A stretch of DNA of 49,329 bases. It comes from Caldilineales bacterium (GTDB taxonomy: Bacteria; Chloroflexota; Anaerolineae; JAAEKA01). The stretch spans positions 1 to 49,329 of the forward strand of contig JANWYQ010000202.1 in the NCBI GenBank assembly GCA_025055015.1, in the 5' to 3' direction. Position 1 is the first letter of the stretch. Every line of letters begins with the position of its first letter. Below are positions 24,994 to 33,015 of this stretch, in pieces. The position numbers and the translations under genes were made by a program. Below the pieces are notes generated by a model. That model worked only from the letters and a program-made list of their open reading frames with translations. It had not been told where the DNA came from and did not search any database.

Positions 24994-26820
24994 CTACCAA
25001 CCGCTGGCGGTGAAGACGCGGGTGAGGATGGCTCTGCGCTCGGCCGGCGTGGCCCAGCGGGGCTGGGCGAAGTCCTCCAGCACGGTGGTGAGCAGCTGGG
25101 TGCTGAGCAAGCGGCCGTCGTAGATGGTATGGCGCGGGATCAGCCCCTCTCGGGTCTCCTGACTCCACATCTGGTCGAAGAAGAAGTTGCCCAGGCCGTA
25201 GAGGATGAGCCGGCCGTTCCGGAACTCCACCGCCTGGGGCACATGGGACTGCACGCCGGTGACCACGTCTGCGCCGGCGTCGCTGAGCTGGCGGAAGGCG
25301 TCGCGCTGGGTCCACAGCGGCTGGACGTCGTAGCTCTCCTCCCACTGCAGCTCGGCGAACACCAGGTCGGCGCCTAGCTCCTCCCTGGCGCGGGCCATGA
25401 CTGCCACCATGGTTGCATAGTCGTAAGGAGTGGAGCCGGGGCGGCTGGCGGTAGCCCAGGCGAACTCGGGGCCGAAGGCGTTGGCGCCCAGGAAGGCCAG
25501 GCGGTTGCCGTTGTGCTCCAACACCAGGGGCCGCCACGCCTCCTCCAGGTTGCGGCCGCCGCCGTAGTAGGGCAGCCCCTGCTCCTCGTAGAACTGCAGC
25601 GACCAGCGGCTGGCCTCAGCGCCGAAGTCGTTTTGGTGGTTGCCGGTGAGGCCGACGATGTCCACGCCCACCTGGCGCAGGGCCTCCAGATACTCGGGCT
25701 TGGAGCAGAAGGTCAGGTTGTTGGTCGAGGCGTTCACCTGACAGCCGGGCACGAAGGGGATCTCGTTGCTGATGGCCGTGATGTCGGCCTGGGACAGGAC
25801 GGGGCCCACCACCTTGGCCGGGTAGTCGTAGCCCTTTTGCTCCATGCGCAGCGCCGTAGTGCGAGCCATGGCCGTGACGCCGGTCATGACCAGGGTGGTG
25901 AGCTTGCTGGGGTCCCGGTTGGTGGCCGGAACGGCCTCGGCCAGGGCGCTGCGCAGGCTGCGCTCGGCGGTGCCGAAGGTTGGCCGGGCAGCCAGGTAGA
26001 GCCGCAGCGCCAGGGGGTATTCGGCGGGATCGAAGGCGTTGTCCACCGGGTTGTGGCCGTCCACGGTCAACGCCTTCAGCTCCGGCCGCAGGCGGTCGAA
26101 GGGCAGGATACCGCGGCGGCCGGGGGTCTGCCACAGGGCGTTGATCACGTCCTCCACCGTCGGCAGCACCTCCACCTGGCCGGGCTTGCCCCAGAGGAGG
26201 ACAAGGTGGGCGGCGGTGTCCACGTCCACGGCCAAGGGAGGGGCGCCGGGCTTCGGCCCGCCCAGCCAGAGCCCCAGCAGGTCGGCGGCAGCGATCTCGT
26301 CGGCCACGGTGGCGAAGCGGGCCACCGGCACGTAGATGCGCTCCAGCACCGGGTGGCCGGTCGGCTCGGTGGTGAGCAGTAGGTCGGCCTGTGCCGGGTC
26401 GGCGACCGCCTGGGCGCCTGGGTACGTGGCCACCCACGCCGCCACTGCCGCCTCGAGATCAGGGGGCAGGGCGCCGATGGTGGCCAGCCGAACGGGCCGC
26501 GGCAGGGGCGTTGGCGTGGCGGTGGGCGTGGGCGTGGCTTTGGAACGCCGCGGGCGCTTCGGCGTCGGCGTGTTGTGGGGCGTTTCGGCGGGAGTTTGGG
26601 CGCCTTGCTGAGGCTGCGCGGCCAAGCCCGAGGCATCGGGGGATGGCTGTTGATCCACCCGGTACGTTGGCATCGCATCCGCCGCCCGGCCTCGGTCCCC
26701 GGTCGGCGCCGCCGAGGGGCTCAACCAGGCTTGTCCGATCAACCAGAGGCCCAGCAGCGTTAGCCCCGCGCTCAGAGCCCAAAGGAGAAGGTCGCCGCTG
26801 CGAGGGGAGTGTTGCTTCAT
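24994..26820 (-). CDS. CapA-family (PGA_cap) membrane-anchored protein
   Basis: The 608-residue protein has an N-terminal membrane helix (12-30), a Pro/Thr-rich linker (about 48-105, [15 protein letters not shown]) and a middle domain resembling a periplasmic-binding or LysM-less spacer (about 110-290). The C-terminal calcineurin-like CapA domain (PF09587, about 300-600) carries TLVMTGVTAMAR, GLTGNHQNDFG, GGGRNLEEA, LQWEESYDVQP, VVTGVQSHVPQ and LILYGLGNFFFDQ. CapA proteins act in poly-gamma-glutamate or capsule assembly and are metallophosphatase-like; this copy's first motif (TGV) differs from the usual GD. It leads a four-gene operon. The ATG is only six bases from a near-consensus -10 box, so the mRNA is probably leaderless. 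Confidence 0.88.
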   Translation of the reverse strand: MKQHSPRSGDLLLWALSAGLTLLGLWLIGQAWLSPSAAPTGDRGRAADAMPTYRVDQQPSPDASGLAAQPQQGAQTPAETPHNTPTPKRPRRSKATPTPTATPTPLPRPVRLATIGALPPDLEAAVAAWVATYPGAQAVADPAQADLLLTTEPTGHPVLERIYVPVARFATVADEIAAADLLGLWLGGPKPGAPPLAVDVDTAAHLVLLWGKPGQVEVLPTVEDVINALWQTPGRRGILPFDRLRPELKALTVDGHNPVDNAFDPAEYPLALRLYLAARPTFGTAERSLRSALAEAVPATNRDPSKLTTLVMTGVTAMARTTALRMEQKGYDYPAKVVGPVLSQADITAISNEIPFVPGCQVNASTNNLTFCSKPEYLEALRQVGVDIVGLTGNHQNDFGAEASRWSLQFYEEQGLPYYGGGRNLEEAWRPLVLEHNGNRLAFLGANAFGPEFAWATASRPGSTPYDYATMVAVMARAREELGADLVFAELQWEESYDVQPLWTQRDAFRQLSDAGADVVTGVQSHVPQAVEFRNGRLILYGLGNFFFDQMWSQETREGLIPRHTIYDGRLLSTQLLTTVLEDFAQPRWATPAERRAILTRVFTASGW

Positions 26821-26826
26821 GGGCCG

Positions 26827-26855
26827 ATTATATTAGCGTTTGGAGCCCGCGCCAA
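26827..26855 (-). promoter_or_regulatory. Promoter placing capA-like mRNA start at its ATG (TTGGCG-17-TATAAT)
   Basis: On the minus strand, TTGGCG (26850-26855), a 17-base spacer and TATAAT (26827-26832) end only six bases before the ATG at 26820. Transcription would start at or one base from the A of ATG. Confidence 0.7.
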
Positions 26856-26905
26856 AATCGCATGGTTTGCCAGTCCGGCGGAGTTGTGGTAAACTACTGT
26901 CCGAA

Positions 26906-26977
<72 letters not shown>

Positions 26978-26987
26978 CACGGCAACA

Positions 26988-27023
26988 AGAGGGCCGCTGT
27001 GAAAGCAGCGGCCCTCTGTGTTT
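26988..27023 (+). terminator. tRNA-Arg terminator
   Basis: A perfect 12-bp stem (26988-26999 with 27006-27017, arm AGAGGGCCGCTG) with a 6-base loop is followed by GTGTTT, eleven bases after the tRNA end. Confidence 0.85.
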
Positions 27024-27044
27024 GTCGGCGCAGGGCTCGTTCCC

Positions 27045-27566
27045 CTAGGCCTGAAAAAAGGCCTGCCACGCGAAGACGACGATCATCAGCACCGCAAGCC
27101 AGGCCTCCACCAAGCTGGCCAAGGTAAAGGCCAGGATGTAGTTGCGCCCGGCTCTCAGCGCCAGCGGCCAACTCTGCTTGTCGTAGTACTCCACCAACAA
27201 CATGCCCACCGCGCTGCCCAACACAGCCGCCACCACCGTGCCCACCACCGGCAGGAACCCGCCGAACAGCAGGCCGCCCAACACGCCGCCCACGATCGCG
27301 GCCAGGATGGACCTCCAGCTCACCCCGTTGCGGCGGCTGATGAAGGTGGTCAGGATGAGGTCAAAGCCCCAGGCCAGAACGGTGAGCACCAGCAAGAGGA
27401 GGAGGGTGGGCCAGCCGACGCGCTGGAAGCCGTCCTGCCACGCCCACAGCAAGGAGCCCAGCCAGATCAGCACCGGACCGGGCAACACAGGGACCACCGC
27501 GCCGATCAGGCCCAACAGCATCAGAAAGTAGGCGAGAAAGGCAAGGGGAGAGGCTGTGCTGCCCAT
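27045..27566 (-). CDS. DUF456 membrane protein
   Basis: The 173-residue integral membrane protein matches DUF456 (PF04306). The N-terminal LMLLGLIGAVVPVLPGPVLIWLG is the diagnostic segment, and the glycine-rich pair of helices GGVLGGLLFGGFLPVVGTVVAAVLGSAVG in part (about 93-122) is the second conserved block. About four to five helices are predicted. The function of the family is not established. It starts with ATG at 27566, with no strong ribosome site, and it converges with the tRNA terminator. The 66-residue protein lies 109 bases upstream on the same strand and could be co-transcribed. Confidence 0.85.
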   Translation of the reverse strand: MGSTASPLAFLAYFLMLLGLIGAVVPVLPGPVLIWLGSLLWAWQDGFQRVGWPTLLLLLVLTVLAWGFDLILTTFISRRNGVSWRSILAAIVGGVLGGLLFGGFLPVVGTVVAAVLGSAVGMLLVEYYDKQSWPLALRAGRNYILAFTLASLVEAWLAVLMIVVFAWQAFFQA

Positions 27567-27675
27567 CAGCTAAACGATGGCGGATGAAGAGCGTTGGCGA
27601 CGCATCCCGGCGGGCGCTTCAGGCTATCGGTGGACGTAGCGCCGCGTTGCGACCGGTTCAGGGCGCCCGGTGCGG

Positions 27676-27876
27676 CTACTTGAAGATCTCGGCTTTGAAG
27701 AAGTGGTCCCCGACGTGCACAAAGGCGCCCGCCAGGCAGATGGTAGTCAGCACGTGGAACACGGCCGAGATGTCCTCGGGGTGTCGCATGATGGCAAACC
27801 AGAGCAGCCAGTTGGCAATGAAGGCCACCACAACGCTGCCCACGATGACGGCGAACTGTTTCCAGGTGAGTCTCAT
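27676..27876 (-). CDS. Small two-helix membrane protein
   Basis: The 66-residue protein has an N-terminal helix (8-29, VIVGSVVVAFIANWLLWFAI) and a second hydrophobic stretch (40-55). It ends HVGDHFFKAEIFK. No family is recognised. It is well supported as a gene: GAGGAG lies nine bases before the ATG, and a clear promoter (27942-27970) stands about 65 bases upstream. It may form an operon with the DUF456 gene. Confidence 0.7.
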   Translation of the reverse strand: MRLTWKQFAVIVGSVVVAFIANWLLWFAIMRHPEDISAVFHVLTTICLAGAFVHVGDHFFKAEIFK

Positions 27877-27941
27877 GGAACCACACTCCTCGCGGTCCAG
27901 AGGGATCCGGTTGAAGGATTGGAACGACAGTGCACGGCCCT

Positions 27942-27970
27942 ATTCTACTTGTGGGCGGGCGATTGTACAA
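27942..27970 (-). promoter_or_regulatory. Promoter for the 66-residue membrane protein (TTGTAC-17-TAGAAT)
   Basis: On the minus strand, TTGTAC (27965-27970) and TAGAAT (27942-27947) are separated by 17 bases, with the start codon about 65 bases downstream. Confidence 0.6.
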
Positions 27971-28036
27971 GTTGTCGCGAGCGCTGTGGCGTAACGCCGG
28001 CTGTTGGCACATGGCCGCCAAAGCCCCAGGCGCGCA

Positions 28037-28078
28037 CAAAATAGAAGCCCCGCCGCTTTGCACAAGGGCGGAGCTTCT
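28037..28078 (-). terminator. Terminator of the lipoprotein/membrane-protein pair
   Basis: Read on the minus strand, GAAGCTCCGCC pairs with GGCGGGGCTTC across a loop of about 12 bases, with one mismatch-type pair, and is followed by TATTTTG. It lies about 45 bases after the stop of the 126-residue gene. Confidence 0.75.
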
Positions 28079-28123
28079 CGACGACGTCCTCAGACCGGCG
28101 CTGTGGCCCGGCAGCCAGTCAGA

Positions 28124-28504
28124 TCAGGTGGTCTCGGCGGTGGAAGGAGCGCTGGCCGCCGGACCCGTGAGCACGGCTGATACCAGGGCTTGCTGGTTGG
28201 AGCTCTGCCGTTCTAGCTCGGCGGACATGCGGACCGCGGCGTCGTCCAGGCCAACCAGCAGGTGCAGCACCTTGCCGATCACGAAGAACTGCAGGAACCC
28301 GACCAGGCCCCAGATCACCGGCACCAGGAGGGCCACCGCGTTGGCTGCGCCGCTGATCTCTCTCGGCAGGTCTATGGCCGGCAGCAGCTGGCCCAGACCC
28401 CACCACCCGAGAACACCGGACGCGATGCCCAGCAGGAGCAGGATCACGGCCCAGATGATAGACAACGTGCCCAAAGTGCGTAGGACACCGTAGCGACTTT
28501 TCAC
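28124..28504 (-). CDS. Small membrane protein, unrecognised
   Basis: The 126-residue protein has two or three hydrophobic helices (about 10-33, 55-80) and a polar C-terminal tail (about 88-126) rich in Ser, Ala and Gln. It starts with GTG, supported by GGAG eight bases upstream, 32 bases after the lipoprotein stop on the same strand, so the two probably share an mRNA that ends at the hairpin near 28.05 kb. I cannot assign a family; the layout resembles DUF4282-type small membrane proteins. Confidence 0.7.
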   Translation of the reverse strand: MKSRYGVLRTLGTLSIIWAVILLLLGIASGVLGWWGLGQLLPAIDLPREISGAANAVALLVPVIWGLVGFLQFFVIGKVLHLLVGLDDAAVRMSAELERQSSNQQALVSAVLTGPAASAPSTAETT

Positions 28505-28536
28505 GTTTTGCGCTCCTTCCGTGGGGGCCTGGCGCC

Positions 28537-29460
28537 CTACTCAGCCGGGAACTTCAGCGTCAAGTCCATGTCTACGTTGTTCAGCTCGGGCAGGAAGAGC
28601 TTGGCCAGCGCAATGTAGGGGCTGTCGGGGTTCATCTGCCCGTACAGCTCGGCTGCAGTGGTCAGGAAGGAGTTGTTCCACGCGATGTGAGGCAGCGGCG
28701 TGCCGTTGACCGAGATGAACACGCCCTCGTCGCCCGAAACGATGCGCATCTCCCGGATCCCAAACTGCTTCACGGCCGCCATGGTCGAAGGCGCCAGGGC
28801 CGGCACCGGAATCCCGACGTTGGCCAGGTCCTGACCGCTCAGCCCGGCGACGTAGGGGATGCCTTTCTCGTCGAAGACGATATCGGCGCGAGCCACCACG
28901 GCCGCCGGCTCGTCCTCCGGCTTCGGCAGGCTGGGGAGCTGGCTGGCGTCCCGCAGCGGGATGTCGGCTGCTCCCTCCTGCTTGGGGAAGCGCACCACGA
29001 TGTTCAGCCCCGTGCGCTCGATCACGGGCACCAGGGTGCCGATAAGCTGGGCAAAAGGAATGTTGAACAGACCGGCCACCTGCCCAACGTTGCCCAACGA
29101 CTCGCTGTCCCAAGCGATGGACGGCAGTTGCTTGCCGTTGACAAACAGGTACACGCCGTCGGCTCCGTGGACCAGCTCAATGTGCTGGACGTCGGTCAGC
29201 TTCATCCAATTGACATAATAAGGATTGATGGTGAACTCCGGCAGCTGGGCCCCAATCAGCTGGCTGATCTGAGCCAAGGTGACGCCACCTACCGAGGGAT
29301 TCCCCTGCTCGTCAACGGTGATCTCGAGCCGCGGAAGGGACAGGAGAAAACGCTGGCCGCTCTTGGTCATCTCGTTGGCGGCCGTCGGAACTGCCGGCCC
29401 GCAGCTGCTCACCAACAGAGCAACAACCACCAGCAGCGACACTAACGTCAAGTACCGCAT
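28537..29460 (-). CDS. Lipoprotein with two related domains
   Basis: The 307-residue secreted lipoprotein has a signal helix and lipobox LVSSC (Cys20). The mature part holds two similar halves. Each starts with a strand of the type ITVDEQGNPSVGGV or IVFDEKGIPYVAGL, has a middle such as VQHIELVHGADGVYLFVNG or MRIVSGDEGVFISVNG, and closes with LPSIAWD or LPHIAWN. This is an internal duplication of about 120 residues. No known family comes to mind. The ATG at 29460 has AGGAGGT seven bases upstream; the longer open frame is not needed. It is co-oriented with the small membrane protein downstream, and divergent from the glycoside hydrolase across a 300-base gap. Confidence 0.8.
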   Translation of the reverse strand: MRYLTLVSLLVVVALLVSSCGPAVPTAANEMTKSGQRFLLSLPRLEITVDEQGNPSVGGVTLAQISQLIGAQLPEFTINPYYVNWMKLTDVQHIELVHGADGVYLFVNGKQLPSIAWDSESLGNVGQVAGLFNIPFAQLIGTLVPVIERTGLNIVVRFPKQEGAADIPLRDASQLPSLPKPEDEPAAVVARADIVFDEKGIPYVAGLSGQDLANVGIPVPALAPSTMAAVKQFGIREMRIVSGDEGVFISVNGTPLPHIAWNNSFLTTAAELYGQMNPDSPYIALAKLFLPELNNVDMDLTLKFPAE

Positions 29461-29692
29461 GTCCGCACCTCCTGTGTGCAATGAGCCGGGCGCTCTCGTT
29501 GCGCCCTTGGTGTCATGTCCTGGTGTTTCGATACAAGCGTGAGTGGGGAGTAGGGTAGGTGTTGTGGGCGGCTCCTCCGGGTGAAATAATGGCAATTAGG
29601 TTTGATAGAAGCGCGGAGAGAGAACGATGACTTGCGTGTAAAGTATAGCCCAAGGCCTTTGTTTCGTCAAGTAACTGCGACGGCAAAAGCCT

Positions 29693-29720
29693 TTGCACCA
29701 GGGGCAAAAAGCGTTACAAT
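29693..29720 (+). promoter_or_regulatory. Promoter for the glycoside hydrolase gene (TTGCAC-16-TACAAT)
   Basis: TTGCAC at 29693-29698 and TACAAT at 29715-29720 are spaced 16 bases apart, leaving about 34 bases to the ATG at 29761. It lies in the 300-base divergent gap 29461-29760, where I found no equally good match for the opposite lipoprotein gene. Confidence 0.6.
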
Positions 29721-29760
29721 CGGTAGGCTTCAGTTGCTACTCCCGTTCGAGCCGCTTGTC

Positions 29761-30906
29761 ATGCTACGAGCTCCATCCCAGTCTCCTGTCCCCGCCACCC
29801 GCCTTGGACGCCGGGCGCTGCCTGTCCTCGGCCTTTTGGCGGCAGCGCTGTTGGCTGCAGCCTCGGTGCCGCGGCCGCGCCTGGACGCAGGGCCGCCCCA
29901 GACGGTGATCTCTGTCAACCCGAAGATGGGGGTACACACTCGACTGACCGACGAGGTGGAGGAGTGGAAGATCAAGCGCACCTTGGAGATGGTGCGGGAG
30001 ATGGGCGCCAGCTGGGTGGTGGAGTATTTCCCTTGGGCCTACGTGGAGCCGGATCGCCCTGGCCAAGGCGAGTGGGAGCACAACGACATGGTCATCCGCC
30101 ACGCGTCGGCCCAGGGACTCAAGGTGATAGCCCGGCTGGGCTTCGTGCCTCATTGGGCCCGGCCGCGGGACACCACGCCGCTCTACCTGGACGCCAACGG
30201 GTACGACGACTTCGCCGAGTACGTCTACCGGTTTGTGGCGCGCTATCGCGGCCGGATAGTTGGCATTATCGTGTGGAACGAGCCGAACCTGAGCCTGGAG
30301 TGGGGCTACCGGCCGGTGGACCCGGCGGGCTACGTGGAGATGCTGCGGGTGGTCTACCCGCGCGCCAAGGAGGCCGATCCGGACATCGTGGTGTTTGCCG
30401 GCGCGCTAGCGCCCACCCTGGCGCCGCCGGGCACCGAGTGGGGCATGAACGACTTGGTCTACCTGCAGGCCATGTACGACGCGGGCGCGGCCCCGTACTT
30501 CGACGCGCTGGCCATCCACGCCTACGGCGGCAAGTTCCCGCCCGACGATCCCGCCGACCCGGAGACCATCAACTTTGCCCGCGCCGAACTGCTGCGGGAG
30601 ATCATGGTGCGCAACGGCGACGGCCACAAGCCGGCCATGATCACCGAGGGCGGCTGGAACGACCACCCTCGCTGGGCGCGCGCGGTGCGGCCGGGACAGC
30701 GCATCCTCTACACCGTGCGCGCCTACCAGAAGGTGCTGGAGGAGTGGGACTGGTGTCTGGCCTTTGCGCCGTGGGCCTTTCGCTACCCGGCGCCGGCCCG
30801 CACCTACCAGGACTACTTCACCTTCGTCACCTCCGACTTCCAGCCTAAGCCGATCTACCTGGCGGTGCAGGCCTATGCCCAAGGGCGGTCCGACGGCGAG
30901 TTTTAG
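29761..30906 (+). CDS. Secreted or anchored TIM-barrel glycoside hydrolase
   Basis: The 381-residue protein is of the GH5/GH39 superfamily (clan A). An Arg-rich N-terminus and hydrophobic stretch (about 16-36) act as signal or anchor. Then come VHTRLTDEVEEWKIKRTLE, VVEYFPWAYVEPDRPG, IVWNEPNLSLEW with likely acid/base Glu174, and MITEGGW with likely nucleophile Glu296, the two glutamates at the ends of strands 4 and 7. The substrate polysaccharide is unknown. I chose ATG 29761 because the promoter lies just upstream and the signal-like segment follows directly; the frame extends back to 29602, but only through the promoter. Its 3' end overlaps the next gene by 32 bases. Confidence 0.82.
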   Translation: MLRAPSQSPVPATRLGRRALPVLGLLAAALLAAASVPRPRLDAGPPQTVISVNPKMGVHTRLTDEVEEWKIKRTLEMVREMGASWVVEYFPWAYVEPDRPGQGEWEHNDMVIRHASAQGLKVIARLGFVPHWARPRDTTPLYLDANGYDDFAEYVYRFVARYRGRIVGIIVWNEPNLSLEWGYRPVDPAGYVEMLRVVYPRAKEADPDIVVFAGALAPTLAPPGTEWGMNDLVYLQAMYDAGAAPYFDALAIHAYGGKFPPDDPADPETINFARAELLREIMVRNGDGHKPAMITEGGWNDHPRWARAVRPGQRILYTVRAYQKVLEEWDWCLAFAPWAFRYPAPARTYQDYFTFVTSDFQPKPIYLAVQAYAQGRSDGEF

Positions 30907-31762
30907 GGCCGCCCTGGCCCAGCGCCGCTCACGGCAGCTTTGGGCCGTGGCTGCCGCGGCCCTGCTGGTGGTCGCTCTGCTGGTCTTCCTCCTATGGCGC
31001 GCGGTGGGCCCGGCGCGCGATCGCTACTGGGAGCGCATCCAGCGCACCGGGGAGTGGCGGGTGGCCATGGACCCCAGCTTTCCCCCGTTCGAGATGTTGG
31101 ACGCCGAAGGTCGGCCCATCGGCTTCGACGTGGACCTGGCGTCGGCCATCGCCCAGCGCTGGGGCGTCGCCTTGCGGGTGGAGAGCATCGGCTTCGACGG
31201 GCTGTTGGACGCCGTGTGGGCCGGCAAGGTGGACAGCGTGGTCTCGGCCATGCCCCTGCAGCCGCAGTTCAGCCGGGACGTGGCCTTCTCCAGCCCCTAC
31301 TTCGAGGCGGGCTTGGTGGTGGTCCTGCCGTCGGCCGACAACGGCGTGGCCGGGCTGGAGGACCTGGCCGGGCGGCGGGTGGCCGTGGAGTGGGGCTCGG
31401 AGGCGGACGTGCAGGCGCGAGGGCTGCGCCGTCGCTGGCCTGACCTGCAGATCGTGCCGAAGGAGACGGCCGCGGCGGCGCTGGAGGCAGTGGTCGCCGG
31501 CGAGGCCGACGCCGCCCTGGCCGACCACGTCACGGCGTTGCAGTTCATCGGCGGCGGCGGACAGGCGCGGCTCTTGACCGTCCCAGAGCCCGACGGCTCT
31601 CCTCGCCTCTTCACCCTGGTCTCGGACCCCTACGTCGTCGTGATGCCCAAGCGGGCGCCGGTGTTGCAGGCGCAGGTGGAAGCCGCGCTGCAGGCCCTGG
31701 CTGCGGAGGGCATCCTCGATGCGCTGACAGAGAAGTGGTTCGGCGTCGCCTCGCCCCCCTAA
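30875..31762 (+). CDS. Membrane-anchored amino-acid-type solute-binding protein
   Basis: The 295-residue family 3 extracellular solute-binding protein (SBP_bac_3) has one N-terminal membrane helix (about 22-42) that tethers it outside the cell. Family motifs are WRVAMDPSFPPFEMLDAEGRPIGFDVDLA at about 59-87 (the ligand-binding G-F-D-V-D-L block), the strand FSSPYFEAGLVVV, LAGRRVAVEWGSEAD and DALTEKWFG near the end. The ligand is probably a polar amino acid or similar. No permease or ATPase gene is adjacent, so it may serve a distant ABC system or act as a sensor. The ATG at 30875 lies inside the hydrolase gene, an overlap of 32 bases that implies coupled translation. Confidence 0.82.
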   Translation: MPKGGPTASFRAALAQRRSRQLWAVAAAALLVVALLVFLLWRAVGPARDRYWERIQRTGEWRVAMDPSFPPFEMLDAEGRPIGFDVDLASAIAQRWGVALRVESIGFDGLLDAVWAGKVDSVVSAMPLQPQFSRDVAFSSPYFEAGLVVVLPSADNGVAGLEDLAGRRVAVEWGSEADVQARGLRRRWPDLQIVPKETAAAALEAVVAGEADAALADHVTALQFIGGGGQARLLTVPEPDGSPRLFTLVSDPYVVVMPKRAPVLQAQVEAALQALAAEGILDALTEKWFGVASPP

Positions 31763-31782
31763 CGCCCACGCAGCTGTCCGGA

Positions 31783-32931
31783 CTACGGCGTGGCCCGGAC
31801 CTCGATCCACGCCGTGCGCCCGGCCTCGATGGTGACCTCCTGGCGCAGCAGCCGCTTGCCGACCTTCACCTCGACCATATACAGCCCGGCCGGCACGTCG
31901 GCCATCAGGAAGTTCTCGCCCCACTGGTCGTCCGGGTTGATCAGCTCCGGCGCGTCCAGGTAGGTCCAGGTGTAGTAGCGCGGCGCCTTGAACTCCGGGC
32001 CGGGGTAGAGCAGGATCTCCACGCCGGGCAGGTGCAGGCCCTCCTCGGTGAGCACGCGTCCCGCTAGCGTGCCGTGGCCGGGCAGCGGCTGCAGCCAGAA
32101 CTCCGGGTTGCGGGTGTGCCGGTGGTCGTTGGCGCCCACCCGCACCTCCAGGTGGACGTGCGGGCCCAGAGCGATGCCGGTCATGCCTACCTCACCGACC
32201 GGCAGCCCGCGCACCACCCGTTCCCCGACCCGCACGTACACCTCGCCCATGTGGCCCATCAGCACGTACACCGGCCGGTCCAGGTAGCGGCGATCCAGCT
32301 CGATCACCACCGCCTGGCCGAAGAAGTTGGTGGTCGGGCCCAGGGCCACCTGGTCGTCAGTCCCGGCGAACACCACCTTGCCCTCGGCCGGCGCCAGCAG
32401 GGGTGTGCCCAGGGGGTTGGGGATGTCCACCCCTTGGTGCAGGAGGTACTTGCCTTGGCCGGTGCTCCCGTAGGGATAGAAGGGCGAGGCCCACTGCTGG
32501 GTGCCGGGACCGGTGACGCGGGCCACCCAATAGTGATCTTTGGCCTGGCTGACGTCCGGCGTGGGCCAAGGGCGACCCACCTGAACCCCGGCCGACGGCC
32601 CGCCGCCGACTTTCGGCGTGACCGAGGCCGCCGGTGTGGTCGTTGCGGTGATCACCGCCGTGGGTGTCGGCGTGAGGGTTGCGGTGGGCGTCGGCGAGGG
32701 CGAGGGTGTGGCGGTGGCTGTGGGCGTCGGCGACGGCGCAGCGGTGGGCATGGCGGTGGCGGTGGCGGTAGGCGTTGGCGCTGCGGCCACCAGGGTAGGC
32801 GTCGGCTGCGTCACCCGCTGGTAAAGCCGCTGGCCTAGCCAACCCGACAGGGCCAGGCCGAGCACAGTGAGCACCGTCCAGAAGCACCCGACTACCGACG
32901 GACGCTCCTCGGATGAGCGACGTTGAGGCAA
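31783..32931 (-). CDS. M23-family (LytM) cell-wall peptidase
   Basis: The 382-residue protein has an N-terminal membrane helix (about 15-33), a Pro/Thr-rich spacer (about 42-105) and a LytM zinc peptidase domain (about 140-268). The metal and catalytic residues are intact: His165 and Asp169 in HQGVDI, His227 in MGHMG, and His258/His260 in HVHLEV. A C-terminal beta-sandwich (about 285-382) resembles carboxypeptidase-regulatory/CarboxypepD_reg domains. It should cut peptidoglycan cross-links or act on other glycine-rich peptides outside the membrane. It starts with TTG, supported by AGGAGA eight bases upstream and by a promoter 30 bases further. It is divergent from trmD and converges with the binding-protein gene, with only 20 bases between stops. 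Confidence 0.88.
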   Translation of the reverse strand: MPQRRSSEERPSVVGCFWTVLTVLGLALSGWLGQRLYQRVTQPTPTLVAAAPTPTATATAMPTAAPSPTPTATATPSPSPTPTATLTPTPTAVITATTTPAASVTPKVGGGPSAGVQVGRPWPTPDVSQAKDHYWVARVTGPGTQQWASPFYPYGSTGQGKYLLHQGVDIPNPLGTPLLAPAEGKVVFAGTDDQVALGPTTNFFGQAVVIELDRRYLDRPVYVLMGHMGEVYVRVGERVVRGLPVGEVGMTGIALGPHVHLEVRVGANDHRHTRNPEFWLQPLPGHGTLAGRVLTEEGLHLPGVEILLYPGPEFKAPRYYTWTYLDAPELINPDDQWGENFLMADVPAGLYMVEVKVGKRLLRQEVTIEAGRTAWIEVRATP

Positions 32932-32960
32932 AGCAGACTCTCCTGGCGCAGATAGCTTGC

Positions 32961-32988
32961 ATTATAAGGACACCGGAGCGGTTTCCAA
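32961..32988 (-). promoter_or_regulatory. Promoter for the M23 peptidase gene (TTGGAA-16-TATAAT)
   Basis: On the minus strand, TTGGAA (32983-32988), 16 bases and a perfect TATAAT (32961-32966) lie 30 bases from the TTG start. The divergent gap is only 84 bases, so trmD regulation must overlap it. Confidence 0.65.
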
Positions 32989-33015
32989 AACCGGTCCAGC
33001 GTGAGCGGAGGCGCC

